Below, piece after piece: positions 55,510 to 64,000 of a stretch of DNA of 64,000 nt (positions are counted from its first letter, which is position 1; each line of letters opens with the position of its first letter). This stretch comes from Coptis chinensis (taxonomy: Eukaryota > Streptophyta > Magnoliopsida > Ranunculales > Ranunculaceae). The stretch spans positions 73,317,501-73,381,500 of the forward strand of contig CM027384.1 of assembly GCA_015680905.1 (NCBI GenBank), read 5' to 3'. Below the pieces are notes generated by a model. That model was not told the origin of the DNA and made no database searches. It saw only the letters and a list, made by a program, of their open reading frames with translations. The position numbers and the translations under genes were made by a program.

Positions 55510-56863
55510 TGATAAGAGTTAAATGAATAGTCTACCTACGAAATGAACTATGGTTCCACAACGTAAGTAAACTAAACTTTTCCTTTTAATTGGTTGATTA
55601 TCAAAGAATTCTACTCTCAATCCTATGAGATATAGTGGAGTAGATAGAGTTCGTTCCACTCCTAGTGCTCTAGCATGGATGTTTCTAATCTAACTAGTCG
55701 TTTTTAAGTCTATGAGAGTTTTACGAAGGGAATTATACTACGATGCAACTACCCACAAGATGCAACTAGTCGGTTATCGGAATACTAAGGGAATGCTACG
55801 TTGATTCTATGATAAGGAGTTAGAGGGGGATTGATTCCACCTTAACTCAACTTAATCCACTAACGACGAATCGTCGTAATCCGAATTGAACTGCTTCGCA
55901 GAACAATTGGTTATTCCTAATCTCTAATTATACATGGCATTTCTACCAATCATAACTAGCATGTGAACAATTAAACCCATTCTCATGGTGAACTAATCAT
56001 TTCTAGAGTGGAATAGAAAATACTTAATTTAATTCTTACGATAATCGAATCAAGCTTTCATCAAGGCTTCACAACCCTCTAATGGAGGTTTAGCCTTGAA
56101 TCATTCATAATCATTTCCATTTATATTAAAACTAAACATAATATAAAGCATTGAAATTTATTTAATTGAACAATAATGAAATCTAATTTAATGACTAAAT
56201 TGAACTAAGGACATGAATTGAAATTAGATCTAGAATTGGAATTGACAAAATCGAAATGGATAAAGAATACTACTTTATTTATCTAATCAATCAAGAACAA
56301 TGATTCGTTATTTAATCTAAAACAAGAATTTAAATGGAACTAAAACTTAATTTAATTAATGACACTAGATCTATAATTCTATATCTTAATTTAGGTCTAA
56401 CTAGCTACCATTAATGAAGAGCTAAGCTTTTGTTTTTATACATCCAGATCCAAAATTCGTGCATGGGCTTGGAGCCATGGGTTGGGCGGAGAATCGTGCC
56501 CAAAACCCAATTCTTTCATCCAAAAGCCTCTTCAGCTGCAGTTGACTTCCCACAGACTTTTCGTCCACTTCTGCTCTTCTGATTGGGTCAAGGCTTGGAC
56601 CATTACAAAGCTCTTTCCGAGCGGTCGTTTTGACATAAGGTATGCCCAATTCGAGGTCTGAGTCCAAAGATACGGCTTTGGAAGTTCTCACGACTTTTGC
56701 TCTCAGATCTCGCTAAAAAGTGGTACATTTCGCACATAATGGACTTTGAAGCCCGAAATGCATAAAAAACGCGTGTCGGTGTTAACTCTTACTTATTATT
56801 CACATAATTGGTCTAACAGTATGATTATTAAGGGGTTAAAACTACAGTTTTGGGCTCTTATCA
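55510..56863 (-). repeat. Right LTR (5' LTR of the minus-strand element)
   Basis: 1354 bp with the same ends as the left LTR. The TATA box at 56432-56440 places U3 at about 56440-56863 and R/U5 to its left. Agreement with the left LTR is high but broken by many one- to three-base indels. Confidence 0.92.
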
Positions 56864-56868
56864 TCCTT

Positions 56869-57699
56869 GCCCATCCACACAATCTATTTTTGAGTAACTT
56901 CAGCTTTGACACTAATATATACATCGGGCATCCAACTACCTCAGTACCCTACACTTCCTAAACCACCGTATTAAAATCCTTGTGAAGAGCCCAGAAATTA
57001 CAAAATCTGAATGGGAGAGTGATCAGAGATACCTGGAGAGAGGAATTCAGCAGTCGCCTGAGCAAAAGCACACATCCACTCAATATTTACAAGCACCCTA
57101 TCAATCTTTGACCACTTTCTATTAGCTCCATTACCATAATTTGTCCACGTATAATAACAACCGGAAGCTTTCAGATCAAACAACCCTGATTCGGCTAGAC
57201 AATTCCCAAAAGGTTCTGTTTCCTGAGCCTGCACTACTTCCCCAATCTTTTTATGAGAGTACAACACATTATTAAAATCACCAAGCACACACCAAGGAGT
57301 AGTGATACTTCTGTGAAGCTGTTTTATGTTCATCCATAACCCTAACTAGTCTTGACTACCATTACTTGCATAGATAACAGTAGAGAAGAACCAGGATTGA
57401 TTGCTAAGCACTGTCACCTTACAATGAATAAACTGAGATTTTTCATGTAGCTTGCTCACTGACACTAAACTTGGATCCCATAAGATCCAAATTCTTCCAT
57501 TCGGATTGCACCCATAGTTGTTTTCAAAGCTCCAGCTGGGTGCACAAACTCTACTGATCCCTACACTCTTTGCCTCCTTTACTTTTGTTTCCAATAGACC
57601 AAAAAGGCAAATCTTATTCTTCACAATAAACTTATTTATTTCTGCCGCTTTTTTGAGATCATTTAGACCTCTTATGTTCCAAGTGCAGAACTTAAACAT
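56869..57699 (-). pseudogene. LINE 3 APE-type endonuclease
   Basis: From 57699: MFKFCTWNIRGLNDLKKAAE, LFGLLETKVKEAK, then a TAG near 57344 in the same frame, and CVLGDFNNVLYSHKKIGE, YYTWTNYGNGANRKWSKIDR and FLSPGISDHSPIQIL. All catalytic motifs (N-I-R-G, LLETK, GDFN, SDHS) are present. The gene is interrupted by one stop inside and by the LTR element at its 3' side. Confidence 0.87.
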
Positions 57700-57707
57700 T
57701 GCTAACT

Positions 57708-59085
57708 TTATCGTTTTTTGGTTCCTGACCCCTTAGGTCTACCCTTTTTCTTCTCACTGACCTGTCCTTCCTTGATCTGACCTTTTCTGTTAGCTTCACA
57801 AACCAACGCATTCTCATCAGCCCTCTTCTGAGCACGAGTTTTGGCTTTCACTACCATTTCCTTAGGCATCACATGATCATTGAAGTACTCAACTAGCATA
57901 CCCTCATAAATATCATCCTCAATCTCTTCCTCACTATCAGCAAGCACCTGAAAAGCATTCTGTTCTCTTAAGTAAACCTCTTTTGTATTCTCACCATTTT
58001 CCTGTCTCTGTAGGGGTAACTTATTAACATTTTCACTCAGCTGTGTGCCACCCCTAAACTCATCATACTCGTGTCCCCGAATATCTCGGGAGTTAGGTAC
58101 CGGTATCAACCACTGCAAGGCCTGACCCTCTGGCAAAGCTGAAGGAACATATTGTACTATATCAAGGCCCACATTTCCTCCCTCCATATGCTCACCATCC
58201 TCACATTCATCATAGTTTGAACCTCCATCAGTGGTGGTATCTTCCTGTCCAGTTCTAGCCTCCTTACTTCGTGCTGCGCTCGCAGAGTTTGAAACTTTGG
58301 GTCTCCAAACTTGCTTTGGACGAGAAGGACAGTTTGAGTTCTTATGCCCAAACATATTGCATCTAGTACAAGATGCAGGCACCCATGGGTATTTAAACAT
58401 AATCTCCACTACTTCTTCCCCCATTTTCACTAGGATTGAGTTCCTATAAGTGTAATCAATAGGAACCTCAACGCAAATCTTTGCAAAGTTCAGCCTCGTT
58501 CTTTCCCTCGTAACCTCATCCATACTCACCGGCTTTCCAATCAAACTAGCTACATAGCCAAGTCCATCTTCAGTCCATAACTCTTTAGGCAGATCCATTA
58601 GCTTAACCCAAATGGGTAGCTTTGTAATCCTATGCCTCTGAGACTCAACTTCCCAAGTCCATCTGCCCGCACCACACAAACAAATAGTCCCCAAAATGAA
58701 AATGGGATCCGCTTCCAATACTTGTTTCCTATCTTCATCAAGACTAAACTTGAAGTAAAACAGTTCCTTATATGTAGAGATAGTGTAGTTTCCTTTAACT
58801 TTCCAGATTTTTGAAAGAGTGGATTTAACCAAATGAAAAAAGGCAGCCTTTTTTCTACAAAAAAACCCACAACATAGTCACTCCAAGTGGAGACACCCTT
58901 CTCCAGAATACTAGCCAGTATCTCAGCTATACCATCCACTAGATGTGTTTCGAAACTTCTCAGAGAAGTATGTGAACCACTGGAGCCTCCTCCTCAACAA
59001 ATGAACTCCATGAGCCTCTATTACAGGGCTAGGCTAAAACTAGAGATATCTTTGGGGAGGTGGAAGACGAAGGAAGGTCCGACAT
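57708..59085 (-). pseudogene. LINE 3 ORF1: DUF4283 plus zinc knuckle
   Basis: A long frame (58832-57708) has YKELFYFKFSLDEDRKQVLE, ITKLPIWVKLMDLPKELWTE and YVASLIGKPVSMDEV (DUF4283/RRM-like), then the knuckle CTRCNMFGHKNSNC and an acidic, Lys-rich tail ending KGRPKGSGTKKR. The N-terminus (ILEKGVSTWSDYVVGFFVEK) lies in another frame, joined near 58835, and a possible ATG at 59085 (MSDLPSSSTSPK) is followed by a stop. ORF1 ends nine bases before the endonuclease start. Confidence 0.85.
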
Positions 59086-59279
59086 TTTTGGGAGAGAATT
59101 AAAGGAGCATGTAGAAAAAGAGCAGGGCTTTCTCTTCTAAGATACAAGAGAAGAGAGGAAAAGGTGGCAACAGCTCGGTCAAGGGGGTCAAAGAAAACAA
59201 AAAAGGAAATAAAACCCTCAAAAACAAAGAAAGACTTGAGGGAGAATACTAAAAATAGTCAAAACCTTTTTCAGTCCCC

Positions 59280-59358
59280 ATTGTTAGAAAGACATTGGCG
59301 ACTAAAAATTACAAGAGGCATAATCGAGGGTTAAATTACACTTTTTGAGCACTTATCA
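59280..59358 (-). mobile_element. Right end of the Athila-like LTR split by LINE 3
   Basis: On the minus strand TGATAAGTGCTCAAAAAGTG then TAATTTAACCCTCGATTATG aligns by eye with the first 50 bases of the Athila-like LTR (TGATAAGAGCCCAAAACTGT, AGTTTTAACCCC). Together with 39741-41162 it would form one LTR of about 1.5 kb. Confidence 0.45.
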
Positions 59359-60055
59359 CCCTCACCACATAGAATTCGAACCCAACAATGATTTCAGCAA
59401 CCCAACAATGATTTGCTCTCTCAAATACAAACAAATCTCCATCTCTTAACATAAATCCTACTGAAATCGCTATAAAACTTAGGGATTTTGTTTTTTTTTT
59501 TCGATTATCAAGCAATTGCAATTAAGGTATGCTTTCTTCATTATTTAATTTGCTTAATTCATTTGATAATGTTTTTTTTATTCATTATATTCAAAACTAT
59601 ATTGTTTAATTTTTGCAAATACAATTAGTTCGTTTTATTCATTCATGAAAACTTGGTATCATGTGTATTAATGGTGTTTGTGAGTATTTCTGCAACATAT
59701 TGGTGAATTTGGTTGTTCTGTTGGGCTTCCTTGTGTATGTGAAATTTATGAAACACATTGCAGCCTGGAGGTCCTTTTATGGTAATTTTGAAATGGTGAA
59801 TCTTTTGGTGAAGTCATGGCGATCGACTACTCTAATTTTTCATGTTGTTTACCAATTTTTATGTTTCAGAAAATGTTAGTCAAGTTTAATTTTTATCTAA
59901 ATATTTATTGATTGTTTTTCTATTAAGCAATTATGGGGTGGGATAATCTCTGGAGGATCTATAGACCATCATTCTTATTTTACTGCATCTCTTTCATTTG
60001 ATTCAATTTGAGTATTTCTTTTTTCAATTTTATTTGTTTTAATCAATTACAGGTA
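59359..60055. other. Leader-like DNA before the GRF gene
   Basis: AT-rich with donor and acceptor-like strings (gcaattaaggtatgc near 59518; attacaggtaatg at 60046), so it may contain 5' untranslated exons and introns. No coding domain. Confidence 0.35.
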
Positions 60056-60571
60056 ATGAGTTCGAGCTCAGTCACTTCAGATTATTCTTGTTTTTGTGGA
60101 GAGCGTGCACCCATTCAAGTTTCTTTCCACGCATAAAAATCCGGGGAAGGAAGTTTCTTTGGATGTAAGAAATTTCCAAATGGGCATTGCGAGTTTTTCG
60201 TATGGGTTGACAAAAAGATGAATCCAGGGGGAAAAAATAGGGAGTTGTATATGAGGCATGAAGCACTGAAGCATACGCATGAAGCTTTGAGTGATCCAAG
60301 GGTGAATTCAGGGAAAAAATATCAGGATTTGTGTATGAGACATGAAGCACTGAAGCAAATGTATGAAGCTTTGAGTGATGTGAACGTGGAACTGAAGAAT
60401 TTGAACAATTTATTAAGAGATTCCATGGATGCCAAGAAAAGGCGCAAGGTGGAGTTGCAGGAAAAATTTGATGAAATGGAGAAGAAGTATTTAGCTTGTA
60501 GGAAAGCATGTAGGAAACTGTTGATTTTTATCATTATTGTCGTTTTATGGTTGTTTCTTAAACAAAATTAG
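60056..60571 (+). pseudogene. GRF-type zinc finger protein with C-terminal membrane anchor, broken
   Basis: ATG at 60056 starts MSSSSVTSDYSCFCGERAPI, then a TAA (60134-60136), then GCKKFPNGHCEFFVWVD. The Cys-Cys-Cys-Cys/His layout with NPG and FFVWVD is a GRF zinc finger, but the NPGK part (HKNPGK) lies in a neighbouring frame, so two compensating indels flank the stop. After the finger come a duplicated motif (LYMRHEALKHTHEALSD / LCMRHEALKQMYEALSD), a coiled coil (KKRRKVELQEKFDEMEKKYL) and a membrane segment (LLIFIIIVVLWLFL) at the end. Small GRF proteins with this coiled-coil plus anchor plan are abundant in plant genomes; their role is unknown. Confidence 0.65.
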
Positions 60572-61832
60572 TTGCTCATGTTTTCTATTGCTATGTAATT
60601 GTATTTTGGTGTAATTACAATTGTAGTTTGCTCAGGATTTTGTATTTTGGTGTAATTGCAATTGGTGTAATGGTAATTGCAACTTTATTTCCTTTCTGCT
60701 AAGAGTAGATTAAAGCCACTTGATCCTATATGTTCTGCTGGTTTGTTTACATAAGGAAGTTGCTTGTTTGAAAAATAACAGATGGTCAGAGGGATTTGCT
60801 TGCTCTTAACATCTCAAACTCTCTAAATACCTCATCTCACAGTTTGAAGTGAAGTTCAAGAGTGTGAATTTGTTTGTAAATGTTCAACGTACTCCCTTTA
60901 TTTCTTCTTTTATGTAGTAATACCGAGTACTCAAGGTATATTACGTGATAGAAGCAACTTATCAGCTATTGAGATGCAAGCCGTGCAATAACTGGAAATT
61001 ACGACATTATTACGGCAAGAAAGCATGTTCCTTAACTAATAACTTAGAGATGAGGAAATTAATATTACTCATGTTAATCACAAACGTAGTACATATGCTC
61101 AAAGCTTGGTTATTGGGGTCCTGATGCAGTGTGCGTGTCAGAAGAATGCATGCCAGACGAGAGGGAGTGATGCATGTCAAAAGAGTAATATGTGCGCTTC
61201 CATGTCAGGGCCTAGTAGAGGGCGAGCGCCCCTTGGAAAGTTAGCGTGCACATCCATACCTAAATACCTGAGACAGATTCCCATGTTACTAAATGTAAAA
61301 AAAAAATGGACCACTTCAGGAAGCACAATACTAATATTCCATTGCTAATAATCATCAATTATGGTGATTTGAAAACAAGCGTCTCTGTAGATTTGCTCAA
61401 TACTACATGATACTAAGGCCAAAAGAAGTGTGAAGGAAAAAAAAAATGCATTAAGTAATCAAGGGTTGGGAACATAGGCCTTGTTACAACATTAGATTTT
61501 TATTGTAGCAGCTCCTCAGTTCTCTCACTTATCCACTTAACTGAGAGTGATGTGCTAGTGGTATCTCTTAACATAGCATGAAACATCTGATGAACTGGTC
61601 TTCAACAAAATCAAAGTAGCTAATAGCAGTTCCATCCCCCATGATCAGTTGTTCAAGGTTCATTTAAGGTTGCCACCACTACACACTACCACCACCAGAC
61701 ACTGCCACGAAAAATGGGTGGTGTGCGATAATCAAAAGGCTGCAAAGTCAGATATACAGTTAAACTTAGAAGCTATAAAATCAGTCAATATATCAAAGAT
61801 ACTTCATAGAAGCTATACTTACATTTCATAGA
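60572..61832. other. Spacer between two convergent gene remnants
   Basis: No recognised gene. The forward frame at 61106-61348 is Cys/Lys-rich with no family I know. A CAC/ACC-rich patch lies at 61670-61705. Confidence 0.4.
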
Positions 61833-64000
61833 TTACGTATTATTTTTCTCTAGACAATTTCTCGAGTCATGGTTAGCAATTTTTCCACATTTGTGACACT
61901 TTCTTCCTGAATTGTTTAGGGCTATATCTCTATGGGATTTCAATCTATCCGCTTTCTTCTTCCCCCTCCCTTTTGTTTGAGAAATGTTGGGATTCAAAAT
62001 CAATAGCTGAAATAAATATTTGAAAGTCAAAATAACCGGCAAAATAAAATAAATATTTATATCAAATTAAACACCAAATTAAACACTAAATTTATATCAA
62101 ATTAAACATTCAAATAAAAAAAAACTTGTGATGTATTAACCGAAGGTATCAAAGGCTCTGCAACTGGAGGCTCTTCATCATCTGCGTCTTCTTCGTAGAA
62201 AGTTTCATTAAACTTTGAAATTCCAATAGCCATTTCACCAATCTTTTCAATAAAATATGAATAACCCTCAAAAGTATGTGATGCATCGTAAGCCACTTGA
62301 GAAGTAACCTTGATACAATAAGCCACTCTTAAAGGTTCATGTGAGACATTCCCTACCACAAATCTAGTATCAAAGTCTGCTCTATAAGTATTTGCCTTCT
62401 ACATTCACCGCGTCAATCTAAAATGGCTTGGAATCTCTTCAATATCGTAACGAATAAAAACCTTCAAGATGTGACCACAAAGTAACCCCATAAACTGAAA
62501 ATACTTGCATTTACAGTCTGCCTCTAAGGTTCTGCTATCAAAATTCACTTTCCAAACGGACTTCTTCTGCGGGTCTTTGAACTTCAGCATGTAGCTTTCG
62601 GTTCCATTGTTGTTCATCTGTTGCCCATCAATTTTGTACTCCATCTTTGCCTTTTCTGGTTGCGCCTTAAATTTATTGAATATTGAGATCGTATAGACCT
62701 TCGCGGCATGCATAAGGAGGAAAACATCATTAGGCACAATCTGTGAATTATGCTCGGTGTGGTAATTAGAATCTCTTTCTTTTCTAGCAAGCAAAGCCAA
62801 AGATATCTCATTACCATGTACAAACTGCATAAGCGTAGTCGTCGAATTGACAAACTGGTCATAATGAGCATTCATCGATTCACTTCGACCAGTCATGTGC
62901 ATACCAGCAAAAAAGGTGTCACTGAGATAACAAGGAACCCATTTCTCCCTCATTGAATATATCTCTGTCAACTAAGAATTTTCAGACAACTCATACTTCT
63001 CAATGATTGTACACCATCTTCTCTCAAAATCAGCAATCCTATACGAAAAATAAATAGTGTTCTTCAACTCAGTTACCAATGTCTCAAATTTGGTAAAGGG
63101 GACATCTTATCTTGGAATTTTTGTATAATATGCCAGAGACAGTAATGACGATGAGTACCAGAAAACACTTTAGCAATAGCTGCGGTCATCACTCTATCCT
63201 GGTCAGTGATGATTGCAGTTGGTGCACGACCACCCATAGCTGCAAGCCAGTCCTTAAACAGCCATATGAATGTATCTTCTGTCTCATCAAACAATAATGT
63301 GCAACCAAACTGAATCGACTGATAATGATGGTTGACTCCAGTAAAAGGGGCAAAAGGCATGGAATATGCATTGGTATGAAATGTGGTATTAAAAGACACA
63401 ACATCCTCGAAATAGTCATACTGGCATTGAGACCTCCCATCAACCTAGAAAAATTTCACCGCCGTCCCATTTTCATCTAAATCAATAGCGTAGTAGAACC
63501 GGGGATTCTCAGCACTCTTCTGTATAAAATATTTCAGCACGGCAGTTGCATCACCTTCTTTAGGCATCTTTCTGGTCAAACCATAATGATGGTTCCAATA
63601 ATCCTTCTGTGTAAACCCAACTTCCTCTCCATGAAAAATAGATGCCACTTTCCCAACAGGTAAACTGTTATCACTAAACATCTCGGTCAAGCACTTCGCT
63701 GCTTCAGGCATATGTTTGTTAGTTTTCATGCAAATTCTCTTCGATGGGTCACCAGACCGTGACTATGGTCATTCTGAGCAACGTTGACCTCGTATATCTC
63801 TTCATGTATTCTTTTCTTAATAAGAATTCTAGCTTGGCAACCACACCGGATAGTTGATGTATTTCTTAATCAGACTTGATCTCTCTTGTTAGAAACCCCT
63901 TCACGTGAGCAAACTAGTAAACAACCACTAACCAAATCCACATGATTTTGTTTCTTATTCGTCGTCCGAACACAAATCTAAAATCCCTCTTGTTGATGAC
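61833..64000 (-). pseudogene. FAR1/FHY3-related (FRS) or MULE-type transposase gene, decayed, runs off the right edge
   Basis: Minus-strand order: FAR1 DNA-binding region (VSGCLLVCSREGVSNKRDQV, RCGCQARILIKKR, NDHSHGLVTH; about 63730-64000), MULE transposase domain (HHYQSIQFGCTLLFDETEDT, APTAIITDQDRVMTAAIAKV, HRHYCLWHI, TFFAGMHMTGRSESMNAHYD), SWIM zinc finger (CKCKYFQFMGLLCGH) and a C-terminal zinc knuckle (RKCHKCGKIANHDSRNC) behind an intron near 62012-62120. The first catalytic Asp (SFDTT in family) is Asn here (SFNTT, 63388-63390). Stops at 63445, 62972, 62405 and 62399 and a frameshift near 63105 disable it. It could be a dead FRS gene or the dead MULE transposase from which such genes derive. 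Confidence 0.82.

Larger units (their letters stand above)
44523..56863 (-). mobile_element. Athila-like LTR retrotransposon lacking pol, 12.3 kb
   Basis: Two LTRs in direct orientation (44523-45878 and 55510-56863) and a perfect TCCTT target duplication (44518-44522 and 56864-56868). The primer-binding site matches the 3' end of tRNA-Asp and lies beside the right LTR, so transcription is on the minus strand. Minus-strand coding: gag (about 53700-54740), protease (52775-53167), an acidic ORF (52063-52623) and an ORF after pol position (about 50000-50657). I find no reverse transcriptase, RNase H or integrase motif, so the element would need help to move. The inserted copy splits LINE 3 cleanly. 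Confidence 0.87.
41163..59279 (-). mobile_element. LINE 3: L1-type retrotransposon split by an Athila-like element
   Basis: The minus strand starts near 59279 (GGGGACTGAAAAAGG leader) and ends in an A tail (T run 41163-41177 on the + strand). ORF1 and endonuclease lie at 56869-59085, RT to RNase H at 41220-44522; the 12.3-kb LTR element sits between, with its own 5-bp duplication. Without it the LINE is about 5.8 kb, near full length. A weak possible target duplication is cttgtagaa (41145) against attgttagaa (59280), with one indel. Confidence 0.8.

Noticed and set aside
39741..59358. Solo LTR with matching 5-bp target duplication
   Set aside because: Left flank (ataga) and right flank (ccctc) do not match, so I report only an LTR fragment with uncertain left edge.

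Overview
This is nuclear DNA of a flowering plant, probably a eudicot. The evidence is spliced genes with GT-AG introns, a land-plant type alpha carbonic anhydrase, fragments of plant genes (ABIL, SUD1/CER9, an ABC1-family kinase, a papain-like protease), a FAR1/FHY3-related sequence, plant L1 LINEs with a DUF4283-type ORF1, and an Athila-like LTR element. The species cannot be fixed from the window. The DNA is AT-rich and repeat-dominated. Only one gene looks intact: a six-exon secreted alpha carbonic anhydrase at 11090-14283 (+).

Layout. 1-6 kb: four degenerate pieces of unrelated host genes, all on the + strand and keeping intron boundaries, mixed with CACTA-like ends; the SUD1 piece lies between perfect 29-bp inverted repeats. 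6-11 kb: AT-rich spacer, an array with an 80-90 bp period, a 310-bp tandem duplication and a CT/AT microsatellite. 11-14 kb: the carbonic anhydrase gene, with LINE debris in its last intron. 15.3-18.4 kb: a 55-bp minisatellite in two blocks, each preceded by the same 300-bp leader. 19.7-23.2 kb: a chain of inverted-repeat elements, mostly joined through (TA)n tracts; one carries a tRNA-like sequence.

23.2-37.4 kb: a 5'-truncated L1 (minus strand, 9-bp target duplication), a non-autonomous hAT element with a perfect 8-bp duplication, and an apparently full-length but decayed L1 (plus strand, 12-bp duplication) interrupted by a 3.3-kb solo LTR (5-bp duplication). 37.4-39.4 kb: more fold-back elements, including a 1062-bp element with 61-bp inverted repeats between (TA)n tracts.

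39.7-59.4 kb is a three-level nest: an LTR fragment split by a third L1 (minus strand), itself split by a 12.3-kb Athila-like retrotransposon (44523-56863, perfect TCCTT duplication, tRNA-Asp primer site) that has gag and protease but no recognisable reverse transcriptase or integrase. 60-64 kb: a broken GRF zinc-finger gene with a C-terminal membrane segment and a decayed FAR1/FHY3-type gene running off the right edge.

Most genes here do not work together. The window is best read as a stratigraphy of insertions around one surviving host gene. In-frame stops in the elements mostly look like C-to-T or G-to-A changes, as expected for long-methylated DNA. Coordinates of element edges come from reading duplications and inverted repeats by eye, and homologies come from motif recognition, not database search.
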